From positions 434,001 to 498,000 of the forward strand of contig NZ_JYHV01000037.1 of assembly GCF_000952685.1 (NCBI RefSeq): DNA of 64,000 nucleotides, read 5' to 3'. The DNA is from Stutzerimonas stutzeri (GTDB lineage Bacteria > Pseudomonadota > Gammaproteobacteria > Pseudomonadales > Pseudomonadaceae). How positions within the stretch are numbered: position 1 is the stretch's first letter; each line of letters begins with the position of its first letter. Shown piece after piece: positions 1 to 10,683 of this stretch. The position numbers and the translations under genes are program-made. Below the pieces are notes generated by a model. The model searched no databases, was not told the DNA's origin, and saw only the letters and a list, made by a program, of their open reading frames with translations.

Positions 1-2322
<2,322 letters not shown>

Positions 2323-2357
2323 GGAATGTGGCCTGTTTTTTCAGGTATCGGAACCGC

Positions 2358-2389
2358 GAAAACCCGTGGCACGGGGCACACGGGTTTTC
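2358..2389 (-). terminator. Hairpin between TAXI binding protein and TRAP permease
   Basis: An 11-bp perfect inverted repeat (GAAAACCCGTG / CACGGGTTTTC) around a 10-nt loop sits between the two genes. The T-run lies inside the descending stem and no further U tract follows, so it may be a partial terminator or an mRNA-stabilising hairpin. Either would favour the binding protein over the permease. The function is inferred. Confidence 0.5.
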
Positions 2390-2444
2390 AGACGAAAGCC
2401 GCGGACGGCAGGCCTGCCGCTTCGATGCAGCAGGCCGGAGCCCG

Positions 2445-3410
2445 TTACAGCCAGCCACGTTCCTTGTAGTAGCGCTCGGCGCCTTCGTGCAGCGGTGCGG
2501 ACAGGCCGACCTTGATCATGTCTTCGGCTTTCAGATCCTTGAATGCCGGATGCAGGCGCTGGAAGCGCTCGAGGTTCTCGAACACCGACTTGACCAGCTT
2601 GTAGACCACATCCGCGTCGACCTTGGAAGTGGTGGAAAGCACCGCCTTGCCGCCGATCGATTGAGTGGCGCTGTCATTGCCCTTGTACATGCCACCTGGG
2701 ATTTCAGCCTTGGTGTAGTAGCTCTTCTCGGACAACAGCTTGTCGATTTCAGGGCCGGTGATTGGCACCAGAACGGCGTCGACGGTGGTGGTGGCTTCCT
2801 GAATCGCGCCATTCGGATGACCGACGAAATAGGTCATGGCATCGATGTTGTTGTCGCCCAGGGCGCTGGCCTGCTCGGCCGGCTTGAGCTCCGCGGCGAG
2901 GGCGAAGACCGACTTGTCCCAGCCCTTTTCCTTCATGATTTCTTCGAGGGTGTCACGCTGACCGGAACCGGGGTTGCCGATGTTGACCCGCTTGCCCTTG
3001 AGGTCGTCCAGGCCCTTGATATTGGCGTCGCGGCGCGCCAGCACGGTGAAGACCTCACTCTGCAGCGAGAAGACAGCGCGGATGTCATCCATCTTGCCTT
3101 CGCTCTTGAATGGCTCCAGACCTTCCATGGCCTTGTACTGATGGTCCGACTGCATGATGCCGAAGTTGAATTCGCCGCTGCGCAGACCATTGACGTTGGC
3201 TACGCCGCCGCCGCTGGCGGGTGCGTTGCACTTGAGGTCTTCAGCGTTGCGGTTGACGAAGCGACAGATCGACTGCCCGGCGACATAGTAAACGCCTGTC
3301 TGACCACCGGTGCCGATGGTCACGAATTGCTCTTGCGCCTGAGCCACACCGCTCAGCCCAGTCCCCGCCAAAGCGGCGGAAAATATCCATGCCAAGGATT
3401 TGCCTTTCAT
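2445..3410 (-). CDS. TAXI family TRAP transporter solute-binding subunit
   Basis: Periplasmic substrate-binding protein of 322 codons (321 residues) that delivers solute to the adjacent fused TRAP permease. The N-terminus has a clear signal peptide ending near AQA (about residues 1-23). The mature protein begins with FVTIGTGGQTGVYYVAG, the family's typical opening, and continues with GKRVNIGNPGSGQR, a signature of TAXI (TRAP-associated extracytoplasmic immunogenic) proteins. I chose ATG at 3410 because AAGGAG lies 7 bases before it; an upstream in-frame start at 3539 would bury the signal peptide. It is first in an operon with the permease. Specificity is unknown. Confidence 0.93.
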   Translation of the reverse strand: MKGKSLAWIFSAALAGTGLSGVAQAQEQFVTIGTGGQTGVYYVAGQSICRFVNRNAEDLKCNAPASGGGVANVNGLRSGEFNFGIMQSDHQYKAMEGLEPFKSEGKMDDIRAVFSLQSEVFTVLARRDANIKGLDDLKGKRVNIGNPGSGQRDTLEEIMKEKGWDKSVFALAAELKPAEQASALGDNNIDAMTYFVGHPNGAIQEATTTVDAVLVPITGPEIDKLLSEKSYYTKAEIPGGMYKGNDSATQSIGGKAVLSTTSKVDADVVYKLVKSVFENLERFQRLHPAFKDLKAEDMIKVGLSAPLHEGAERYYKERGWL

Positions 3411-3754
3411 GGATTCACTCCTTATTGGTTGTTTTGGATTGTCTCGCGCGGCCTCGTGAGCATCGGCGAGAAGATGGGAGTCTAGCAGGCCATCGGATTT
3501 CGCGAGCCACACCTGGGGCAAAACACATGCGAAAAGCACCCCCGATCAGTGGCAGCGATTCCTGCCCGTCATCTGACTCGTCCGCCCGGCGCGCGTTCCG
3601 AACGCGCAGAGCGCCTTGCCGGCTCGTCCGATGTCAGGACACGGCGCTGGCATCGAAGCGACAATAGCCGTATCGTTTTTGACGCCAGCAGCACGACATC
3701 CGTACCAGCCGCCGACCTGCTTGGGTGTCAGGGAACTTCAAAAGGCTTTAGCGA
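3411..3754. other. Intergenic region between divergent TRAP operon and diguanylate cyclase
   Basis: This 344-bp region must hold the promoters of the leftward TRAP-TAXI operon and the rightward diguanylate cyclase. I see no convincing small gene or RNA. The open frames crossing it lack ribosome sites and resemble no family I recognise. Confidence 0.6.
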
Positions 3755-5656
3755 ATGCGTTGCCAACCATCGTCGATCGTCGCCCTGTTCGTCCTGCTGA
3801 TGGCCTATGTTGGGCAGGCGGCGGCGGACGTCACGCCGAGAATGGCTTCGCACAACCTTCGTGACCTACAGGTTGGGGCCATCGAGTACCTCTCCGGTAA
3901 TCCGGAGGCGGATTTCGACACCGCCCGTAGCGCTGCCTGGCGCTGGCAACCCCTCGAGCGGCCCAGTTTACAGCGGCAACCCGACGGCGTGTGGCTGCGA
4001 TTCACCCTACGTAACCCTGCCACCCGAGAGGGCATCTGGTATCTCAGCCTGAAGTGGCCGGTTTTGGACCTAGTTCGGGTACAGCTGTATTACCCGGCGC
4101 GCGAGCAATGGGGCCCGCCGATGCGGGCCGGCGACACCCTGCCGATGCGTGAGCGACTACGGGCCGATCACAACTTCGTATATCCACTGGCCCTGCATGC
4201 CGAAGAAGAAGCGGTGGTCTACCTGCGTGTGCAGTCGCGTGAGCTGATCGCGCTGCCGTTGACGATCGCCGACGAAACGGGGTTCATCTCCAGCAAGATC
4301 TCCGATGTCGCCATGATCAGCCTGTTTTTCGGCGGCATGCTGGTAATCCTTCTCTACAACTGCAGCCTGTTCGTGTTTACCCGCGACCTCAGCTATCTGC
4401 TTTATGTCATCTACTTGCTCAGTGCGCTGTTTTACGTGCTGACCATCACCGGATTCGGCCAGTTGTTCCTCTGGCCTGAATCGCCGAGATTCTCGCATCG
4501 GTTCTACGGCCTTTCGGCGGCGCTGTGCTTTTTCACCCCGTTGGTGTTCGCCAGTCGCTTCCTGAATATCCGCCGCTATGGCGGCTGGGTCTGGCTGGTC
4601 ACGCGGCTGCTGCTGGGCTACTGGGCCATAGTGCTCCTGGCGATCCTGTTCGCACCGGCCCTGACGCGCTATCTGGCGATAGAAGCGATAGCACTGCTCC
4701 ATTGCGGCTTGACCATCGCGGTGACCATCACGCTGTGGATCCGTGGCAATGCTTCAGCGGGCCGGTTCACCATAGCCTGGTCGACGCTGCTGTTCTTCAC
4801 CGTCGCCCACCTGTTGGCCCTGCAGGGCGTGCTGCCGTTGAACCTCTGGACCCTCAACGGTCAGCTGATCGGCATGTTCGTCGAGTTCGTGCTGCTGTCG
4901 ATGGCGTTGGCCGAGCGCATCAACCACGAACGTGAGCGCCGCATCGAAGCCCAGCACAGCACCCTACGGGCCGTGGAGGCGCTGGCTCAGGAACGTGAGT
5001 CGCGTCTGCAAGCGCAGCAGCAGACGCTGGAGGTGCAGCGGCGCACCAACGAGGCGCTGGAAGCCCGCGTGGCCGAGCGAACCCGAGCGCTGGAAGAGGC
5101 CAAGCGCGGCCTGGAGCGGGTCAACGAACAACTCACCCGGATGAGTATCACCGACGCCCTGACGCAGTTGTCCAACCGGGGTCACTTCGATCTGATGATC
5201 GACGAGGAGATCCGCCGCGCGCAGCGCGTCGAGAAGCCGCTTTCGGTGCTTATGCTGGATATCGATCATTTCAAGCAGGTCAACGATACCTACGGGCATC
5301 CCTTCGGCGACGAATGCCTGCGTCTGGTGGCCGCCACGCTCAAGCAGCATGGTCAGCGCGCCGGCGACGTGGTGGCGCGCTATGGCGGCGAGGAATTCGT
5401 CATAGCGCTGCCCGGCGTCGACCCCCACCAGGCTGGCGAGCAGGCCGAGCGGATCCGCATGGCAGTGGCCGCATTGCACCCGATCTGCGACGAGACGCGC
5501 CTCGACCTGACCATCAGCATCGGCGTGGCCACGCTCCAGCCGCCAATGGCCTGTTCCCCGACCCGTTTGCTCGCCGCCGCCGATGCCGCGCTTTACCGAG
5601 CCAAGCGCAACGGCCGCAATCAAGTGGCGTTCGCCGAGCCGGACGAGCTGATCTGA
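3755..5656 (+). CDS. Diguanylate cyclase with 7TMR-DISM sensory region
   Basis: Inner-membrane c-di-GMP synthase, 633 residues. A signal peptide (about 1-25) is followed by a periplasmic 7TMR-DISM extracellular domain (about 30-165), then seven hydrophobic helices (about 180-390). A coiled coil rich in Glu, Arg and Gln follows (about 390-465), and then a C-terminal GGDEF domain. The active site reads GGEEF. An inhibitory I-site RAGD lies five residues before it, so product feedback is expected. The DISM fold often binds carbohydrates or other small ligands, so this is probably a sensor linking an external signal to c-di-GMP. No EAL domain is present. It is monocistronic, and its stop is one base from the convergent tctE stop. 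Confidence 0.94.
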   Translation: MRCQPSSIVALFVLLMAYVGQAAADVTPRMASHNLRDLQVGAIEYLSGNPEADFDTARSAAWRWQPLERPSLQRQPDGVWLRFTLRNPATREGIWYLSLKWPVLDLVRVQLYYPAREQWGPPMRAGDTLPMRERLRADHNFVYPLALHAEEEAVVYLRVQSRELIALPLTIADETGFISSKISDVAMISLFFGGMLVILLYNCSLFVFTRDLSYLLYVIYLLSALFYVLTITGFGQLFLWPESPRFSHRFYGLSAALCFFTPLVFASRFLNIRRYGGWVWLVTRLLLGYWAIVLLAILFAPALTRYLAIEAIALLHCGLTIAVTITLWIRGNASAGRFTIAWSTLLFFTVAHLLALQGVLPLNLWTLNGQLIGMFVEFVLLSMALAERINHERERRIEAQHSTLRAVEALAQERESRLQAQQQTLEVQRRTNEALEARVAERTRALEEAKRGLERVNEQLTRMSITDALTQLSNRGHFDLMIDEEIRRAQRVEKPLSVLMLDIDHFKQVNDTYGHPFGDECLRLVAATLKQHGQRAGDVVARYGGEEFVIALPGVDPHQAGEQAERIRMAVAALHPICDETRLDLTISIGVATLQPPMACSPTRLLAAADAALYRAKRNGRNQVAFAEPDELI

Positions 5657-5657
5657 G

Positions 5658-7064
5658 TCAATCGATGTTCGGTGGGAAACGCAACCTGACCAGCAGCCCG
5701 CCCAAAGCGCCCTGCCCCAGCTCGATGGTGGCGCGATGGGCCCGGCTGATCTCGCCGACGATGGCCAACCCCAGCCCGGCGCCCTGCCCCTGCTGCTGTA
5801 CCCGGTAGAAGCGTGCGAAAACCTTCTCACGCTCTTCGGGCGCAATCCCAGGGCCATCGTCCTCAACCTCCAGCACACCTTCGTCACGCACGCGCAACAC
5901 CACATTGCCGCCGTTCGGCGTATGCGCCAGGGCATTGTCCAGCAGGTTGCTCAACAGCTCACTGAGCAGCGTCGGCTCTCCGTGAATCCACACCGGATGA
6001 TCTGCTTCCAGCGCCAGCGCGACACCTCGTTTATGCGCCAGCGCAGCCATTGCCAGCCCCAGCTCACGGGCCAGCCGGCTCAGATCCAGGCGCTGCGCGC
6101 CGCCCTCGGCGATCGCTTGCGCGCCACTTTCGATGCGCGCCAGCGAAAGCAATTGGTTGGCCAGGTGGATAACCCGGTCGGTATGCGCCTCCGCTTCTTC
6201 GAGGGTTTCCTGCCAGCGCTGCGGCTGTTGTTCGCGCAGGCCCAGCTCGATTCGCGCCTTGAGAGCAGCCAAGGGGGTGCGCAGCTCATGAGCGGCATCG
6301 GCGATGAACTGCGCCTGTCGCTCGAACTGGCCGCGCAGCCGTTCGGTGAAATGGTTGAGTGCGGCAACCAGCGGCTTCAGTTCACGCTGCACCGTCACCA
6401 GCGGCAACGGTCGCAGGTCGTCCGGTTGGCGCAGCTCCACAGCCTCGCTGAGCTTGCCCAATGGACGCAGCGCGGCGCTCACTGCCAGCCAGACGAGCAG
6501 CAACGCGGTGATCGCCAGCAATCCCACTCGCCACAGGGTGTCGGTGAGCAGGCCGCGCGCCATACGTTCGCGGGCACCCAGGGTTTCGGCCACGCGAATC
6601 TCGGCGATACCGGTGAGCGCCGGCTCGCTGACCGGCTGCAGCAGACTGACCAGACGCACGCCCTCGCCCCTGAACGCGCCGTCATAGAAGCGGGCCAATG
6701 CCGGATAATCGTCGGTACGCCGGACATCGGCGTCCGGGGCCGGTAGGTCCTCATAGCCGCTGACCAGCCGGCCTTCGGTATCAAGCACCTGATAGTAGAT
6801 GCGCCCGGCACTGTCATAGGCAAAGGTGTCCAGGGCCACGTAGGGCACATTGGCGCGCAGCTTGCCGTCGTTGGCCACCAGCCCCTCGGCGATGGCCCGA
6901 GCCGAGGCCAGCAGCGTGCGGTCGTAGGCCGAATCGGCTGCCGCGCGGCCGTTCCAGTAGGCACTCCAGCCGCTGAACAGCAGCATCAAGGTGAGCAGCA
7001 CGGCCAATCGGCGTAACAGCCCGGCACGCAGGCTGCCAGCGCCTGGCGGCAACGTTTCAGCCAT
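5658..7064 (-). CDS. tctE: Sensor histidine kinase TctE
   Basis: Membrane sensor kinase, 468 residues, paired with TctD. It has a first transmembrane segment (about 10-35), a periplasmic 2CSK_N-type domain, a second segment (about 165-190) and HAMP. The HisKA phospho-acceptor motif is DAAHELRTP, and the HATPase has N-box NLLDNALAHTP, G1 DDGPGIAP and GAGLGLAIV. ATG at 7064 is chosen because it overlaps the tctD stop (ATGGCTGA), indicating translational coupling; a longer open frame would run deep into tctD. The position opposite an OprD porin and tctCBA identifies it as the tricarboxylate-responsive kinase. That ligand is inferred from context. Confidence 0.92.
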   Translation of the reverse strand: MAETLPPGAGSLRAGLLRRLAVLLTLMLLFSGWSAYWNGRAAADSAYDRTLLASARAIAEGLVANDGKLRANVPYVALDTFAYDSAGRIYYQVLDTEGRLVSGYEDLPAPDADVRRTDDYPALARFYDGAFRGEGVRLVSLLQPVSEPALTGIAEIRVAETLGARERMARGLLTDTLWRVGLLAITALLLVWLAVSAALRPLGKLSEAVELRQPDDLRPLPLVTVQRELKPLVAALNHFTERLRGQFERQAQFIADAAHELRTPLAALKARIELGLREQQPQRWQETLEEAEAHTDRVIHLANQLLSLARIESGAQAIAEGGAQRLDLSRLARELGLAMAALAHKRGVALALEADHPVWIHGEPTLLSELLSNLLDNALAHTPNGGNVVLRVRDEGVLEVEDDGPGIAPEEREKVFARFYRVQQQGQGAGLGLAIVGEISRAHRATIELGQGALGGLLVRLRFPPNID

Positions 7065-7728
7065 CCACCGTCTCCAGCAAATAGCCCAGGCCCCGGAAGG
7101 TGACGATACGTACCGCGCTGCCCTCGAGCTTCTTGCGCAAACGATGGATGTAAATTTCGATGGCATCGGCGCTGGCATCCTCGTCGAGACCGAAAACCTG
7201 CGCCGCCAGCTGATCCTTGCTCATGACCCGCCCGGGTCGAGCGATCAGCGCTTCGAGCACCGCCTGCTCGCGCGAGGTCAGGCTCAGCGGCTGCCGGTCG
7301 AGGCTGAAGCGCCGGGCGTCCAGGTCATACACCAGCGCACCGCAGCTCTGCTGGCGCTCACCGCCGGCTACGCTGCGCCGCAGCAGCGCCTTGACCCTTG
7401 CTTCGAGCTCGGACAACTCGAATGGCTTGGCCAGGTAGTCATCCGCGCCAAGATTGAGCCCGTGCACGCGATCGGTCACCTCACCGCGTGCGGTGAGCAT
7501 GAGCACCGGCAGCGTCTTGCCACGCTCGCGCAGGCGTGCCAGCACCTGAAAGCCGTCGAGCCGGGGCAACCCGACGTCGAGAATCGCCAGTGCATAGTCT
7601 TCGGTCGCCAGCGCCAGATCGGCCGCCACCCCGTCATTCAGCAGATCCACCGTCCAGCCCGCCGCGCGCAGCGCCTGCGCCACGCTTTCAGCGAGTTGGG
7701 GATGGTCCTCGACCAGGAGAATCCGCAT
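7057..7728 (-). CDS. tctD: Response regulator TctD (OmpR/PhoB family)
   Basis: DNA-binding response regulator, 223 residues. The receiver domain (about 1-115) has the acidic pair ED at 7-8, phospho-acceptor Asp51 in ILDVGLP and the switch Lys in YLAKPFE. A winged-helix Trans_Reg_C domain follows (about 130-220), ending LRKKLEGS...TFRGLGYLLE. ATG at 7728 starts exactly at the receiver consensus MRILLVEDH; the earlier start at 7788 would add an unrelated tail. It is transcribed with tctE and divergently from the porin gene across a 177-bp gap, which probably holds its operator. Confidence 0.93.
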   Translation of the reverse strand: MRILLVEDHPQLAESVAQALRAAGWTVDLLNDGVAADLALATEDYALAILDVGLPRLDGFQVLARLRERGKTLPVLMLTARGEVTDRVHGLNLGADDYLAKPFELSELEARVKALLRRSVAGGERQQSCGALVYDLDARRFSLDRQPLSLTSREQAVLEALIARPGRVMSKDQLAAQVFGLDEDASADAIEIYIHRLRKKLEGSAVRIVTFRGLGYLLETVDG

Positions 7729-7811
7729 TTGCCTGTCCTCTGCCACACACGGAACGGAGCGCCAGTGTAGCGGCAAGGCGCACCGCACGCTGCTTTCGCC
7801 CTTGAAAGCCT

Positions 7812-7826
7812 GGCGAAAGTTTCGCC
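7812..7826. promoter_or_regulatory. Inverted repeat in tctD-opdH divergent promoter region
   Basis: GGCGAAA and TTTCGCC form a perfect 7-bp inverted repeat around one base, midway between the divergent tctD and porin genes. It is the only marked dyad in the intergenic region and is a candidate operator for TctD or another regulator. I cannot assign -35/-10 boxes with confidence. Confidence 0.4.
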
Positions 7827-7879
7827 GCCTAGGATCGCAATCAGGTGGCTCGATCCACCTGCAACGGCATTGCCGTCAC

Positions 7880-7891
7880 AACAAAAACAAG
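7880..7891 (+). promoter_or_regulatory. Candidate Crc/Hfq catabolite-repression motif before opdH
   Basis: AACAAAAACAAG matches the A-rich repeated AAN triplets bound by Hfq-Crc in Pseudomonas mRNAs. It lies just before the ribosome site of the porin gene (TGGAG at 7894), where binding would block translation when preferred carbon sources are present. This is a motif match only. Confidence 0.5.
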
Positions 7892-7905
7892 AGTGGAGAT
7901 ACAGG

Positions 7906-9168
7906 ATGCTGACTGTCGTCAGAAACAACCCCGCACGTGCTCGTCTTGCCCTCGCCATCACTGCCGCCTCGTTGGCGCCGCTGGCCCAGGCCGATTTCAT
8001 CGAAGACAGCCATGCGACCCTGCAAACTCAGAACATCTACCTCAATCGCGACTTCCGCGAAGGTACCGGCCAGTCCAAGCGCGAAGAATGGTCGCAGGGC
8101 TTTCTGCTCAATATCGAATCGGGCTTCACCGAAGGCACCGTCGGCTTCGGCCTCGATGCCATGGGCATGCTCGGCATCAAGCTCGACTCCGGCGGCGGTC
8201 GCACCGGCACCGATCTGCTCCCAGTGCACGACGACGGCAGCACCCCGGACGAATTCAGCCGCCTGGGGCTGACGGCCAAGGCGAAGCTGTCCGAGACCGA
8301 ACTGCGCTACGGCAGCCATATCCCGGAAACGCCGGTGGTCAAAGCCAGCGACAGCCGTACCCTGCCCCAGGTGTTCGAGGGCGCCATGCTGGAATCCCGC
8401 GAGGTGACCGGCCTGACCCTCACCGGCGGGCGTCTGGACAAGGTCATCGACCGTGCCTCGACCAATTCCCAAGACCTGCAACTGAACAATAAGAACGGTC
8501 GTTTCGACAGCGCCGCCGAAGCCGACCATCTGACCTACGCCGGGGCCAAATACGATTTCAACGACCGCTTCACCGGTACTTACTATGCCGCTGAGCTCGA
8601 TGACATTTATCGCCAGCACTTCTTCAACCTGCAGGCCGTCCAGCCGCTGGGCAAGGACTCGGCGCTGACCGCCGATCTGCGTCTGATGATCAGCGATGAC
8701 ACCGGCGCAGCAAACGCCGGCAAGATCGACAATCAGGCCTGGAACGGCATGCTCGGCTACAGCCTCGGTGGCCATAAGGTCAGCCTCGCCTACCAGCAGA
8801 TGAACGGTGATACCGGCTACGCCTACATCGATGGCGGCGACCCCTACCTGGCCAACTTTGTTCAGATCAACGACTTCGCCAATGCCGACGAGCGCTCCTG
8901 GCAGGCCCGCTACGACTATAACTTCGCCTCGATCGGTATTCCCGGCCTAACCTTCCTTACACGCTACGTTTCCGGCGACAACGCCGAATACAGCGGCGGC
9001 AGCAACGGCAGCGAGTGGGAGCGCGATATCGAGCTCAAGTACGTGGTGCAAACCGGGCCATTGAAGAACGTCGCCGTACGCATGCGTAACGCCATGTTCC
9101 GTTCCGATTTCGCCCGTGACGCCGATGAGAACCGCCTGATCGTCAGCTACAGCCTGCCGATCTGGTAA
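7906..9168 (+). CDS. opdH: OprD-family outer-membrane porin, tricarboxylate-type (OpdH-like)
   Basis: Outer-membrane beta-barrel channel, 420 residues, for uptake of small carboxylates. The signal peptide ends with PLAQA before DFIEDSHATL. Mature OprD-family hallmarks include LQTQNIYLNRDFR, REEWSQGFLLN and the C-terminal LIVSYSLPIW ending in an aromatic residue, as expected for barrel insertion. ATG at 7906 follows GTGGAG. It is directly upstream of tctC-tctB-tctA and opposite tctD-tctE, the same set as P. aeruginosa opdH-tct, so citrate, isocitrate or cis-aconitate is the likely substrate. The name rests on context plus family resemblance. Confidence 0.88.
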   Translation: MLTVVRNNPARARLALAITAASLAPLAQADFIEDSHATLQTQNIYLNRDFREGTGQSKREEWSQGFLLNIESGFTEGTVGFGLDAMGMLGIKLDSGGGRTGTDLLPVHDDGSTPDEFSRLGLTAKAKLSETELRYGSHIPETPVVKASDSRTLPQVFEGAMLESREVTGLTLTGGRLDKVIDRASTNSQDLQLNNKNGRFDSAAEADHLTYAGAKYDFNDRFTGTYYAAELDDIYRQHFFNLQAVQPLGKDSALTADLRLMISDDTGAANAGKIDNQAWNGMLGYSLGGHKVSLAYQQMNGDTGYAYIDGGDPYLANFVQINDFANADERSWQARYDYNFASIGIPGLTFLTRYVSGDNAEYSGGSNGSEWERDIELKYVVQTGPLKNVAVRMRNAMFRSDFARDADENRLIVSYSLPIW

Positions 9169-9178
9169 AGCCGTCCAC

Positions 9179-9186
9179 AATAAGAA
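9179..9186 (+). promoter_or_regulatory. Second candidate Crc/Hfq motif before tctC
   Basis: AATAAGAA fits the AANAANAA pattern and is followed by the ribosome site AGAGGAAA and the tctC ATG at 9202. Together with the motif before the porin gene it suggests post-transcriptional catabolite repression of the pathway. Short A-rich motifs can arise by chance. Confidence 0.4.
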
Positions 9187-9201
9187 AACAGAGGAAACAC
9201 C

Positions 9202-10176
9202 ATGAAGAATGCAATCCGTCGTTTCGCACTGCTCTCGACCTGCCTGGTGATCTCGAGTCAGCTGATGGCCGAACCCAAGCGACCCGAATGCATCGCCCCG
9301 GCCAAGCCCGGTGGCGGCTTCGACCTGACCTGCAAGCTGGCCCAGAGTGGCCTGAAGGATGAAGGTTTGCTCGAGGCGCCGATGCGCGTCACCTATATGC
9401 CCGGCGGCGTCGGCGCGGTGGCGTACAACGCGGTGATCGCCCAGCGTGCTGGCGATCCCTCGACCATCACCGCCTTTTCCAGCGGCTCGCTACTGAATCT
9501 GGCACAGGGCAAGTTCGGTCGCTATGACGAGACCAACGTGCGCTGGCTGGCCGGCATCGGCACCGACTACGGCGCCATCTCGGTACGCGCCGATGCGCCT
9601 TATCAGAACCTTGACGATCTCATCGAGGCGGTGAAGAAAGACCCCAGCAGCGTGGTCTTCGGTGCTGGCGCCACCATCGGCGGGCAGGACTGGATGCAAA
9701 CCGCACTGATTGCACGCGCCGCCGGCGTCGATCCGAAGAAACTTCGCTATGTCGCCTTCGAAGGCGGCGGCGAGACGCTCACCGCCATGCTCGGCGGCCA
9801 TGTCCAGGTCACCAGCAGCGGATTGGGAGAGGTCGCGCCTCAGCTCGAAGCCGGCAAGATCCGGGTGCTCGCGGTGCTGTCCGATGATCGCCTGCCAGGC
9901 AAGCTGTCGAACCTGCCGACCGCCAAGGAGCAGGGCTACGACATCAGTTGGCCGGTGATCCGCGGCTTCTACATGGGCCCAGAAGTCAGCGACGAGGACT
10001 TCAACTGGTGGAAGACCCAGTTCGACACCCTGCTCGCCGACGAGGACTTCGCCAAGCTGCGCGAGCAACGTGATCTGTTCCCACTGTCGATGACCGGTGA
10101 TGAACTCACGGCCTTCGTCAACAAGCAGGTCGCCGAATACAAGGAACTCGCCGGCGAATTCGGTCTGGTCAAGTAA
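9202..10176 (+). CDS. tctC: Tripartite tricarboxylate transporter substrate-binding protein TctC
   Basis: Periplasmic binding protein of the TTT (Bug) family, 324 residues. It has a Sec signal peptide (about 1-23, ending near SQLMA), then PECIAPAKPGGGFDLTCK, the family's ligand-loop opening. A second ligand region is around FEGGGETLTAMLGGHV. It captures a tricarboxylate and hands it to the TctA-TctB membrane complex. It lies 33 bp after the porin gene, with ribosome site GAGG. It is separated from tctB by a 61-bp gap that holds a strong hairpin, so it is probably made in excess of the membrane subunits. Confidence 0.94.
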   Translation: MKNAIRRFALLSTCLVISSQLMAEPKRPECIAPAKPGGGFDLTCKLAQSGLKDEGLLEAPMRVTYMPGGVGAVAYNAVIAQRAGDPSTITAFSSGSLLNLAQGKFGRYDETNVRWLAGIGTDYGAISVRADAPYQNLDDLIEAVKKDPSSVVFGAGATIGGQDWMQTALIARAAGVDPKKLRYVAFEGGGETLTAMLGGHVQVTSSGLGEVAPQLEAGKIRVLAVLSDDRLPGKLSNLPTAKEQGYDISWPVIRGFYMGPEVSDEDFNWWKTQFDTLLADEDFAKLREQRDLFPLSMTGDELTAFVNKQVAEYKELAGEFGLVK

Positions 10177-10183
10177 CACCCCG

Positions 10184-10217
10184 CGGGCCTCGGGTTCCGG
10201 ATGGGACCACTGGCCCG
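10184..10217 (+). other. Strong mRNA hairpin between tctC and tctB
   Basis: CGGGCC/GGCCCG form an outer stem and GGTTCC/GGGACC an inner stem, with a 4-nt loop and a small internal loop. No U tract follows, so it is more likely to protect the 3' end of tctC mRNA or dampen readthrough than to act as a full terminator. Confidence 0.5.
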
Positions 10218-10237
10218 CTTCTCCCGAGGTAACCACC

Positions 10238-10681
10238 ATGTACGTTCGTGTCTTTGCCGCGGCGTGGCTACTCGCCTGCGCCGGCCTTGCGTTGCTCGCC
10301 TGGGGTTTCGAGGCGCCCTTCGCCTACGATCCGGTTGGCCCGCGCGCTTACCCGCTGCTTCTGTTGTTTCTGATGGGTTGCGGCGCGCTCTGGCTGCTGT
10401 GCAAACCACACGGCGATCCGACGCCACCGTTCGATTGGACCATGGCCCGGCGAGCCGCCCTCTGCGTGCTGGTGCTGTTGGCGTACGCACTGCTGTTCGA
10501 AAAGCTCGGCTTCGTCATTACCACGGCACTGGCCGCATTCGCCCTGGGCCTGTTGTTCAACGGCCGCCTGTGGCCCTGCTTGATCAGCGGCGTGCTGATG
10601 GGCGTGCTGCTCTACGGCCTGTTCGACCTGTTGCTTGATGTGCCGCTGCCACTCGGCGTGCTGCGCTTGCTGGAGAGCTGA
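10238..10681 (+). CDS. tctB: Tripartite tricarboxylate transporter small membrane subunit TctB
   Basis: Small inner-membrane subunit, 147 residues, with four predicted helices (about 5-25, 38-55, 70-88 and 95-130). It shows the TctB-type loop FAYDPVGPRAYPLLL. It associates with TctA to form the permease. ATG at 10238 has CGAGGT 7 bases before it; an in-frame upstream start at 10097 lies inside tctC and is rejected. It is 2 bp from tctA, so the two are translated together. Confidence 0.92.
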   Translation: MYVRVFAAAWLLACAGLALLAWGFEAPFAYDPVGPRAYPLLLLFLMGCGALWLLCKPHGDPTPPFDWTMARRAALCVLVLLAYALLFEKLGFVITTALAAFALGLLFNGRLWPCLISGVLMGVLLYGLFDLLLDVPLPLGVLRLLES

Positions 10682-10683
10682 AA

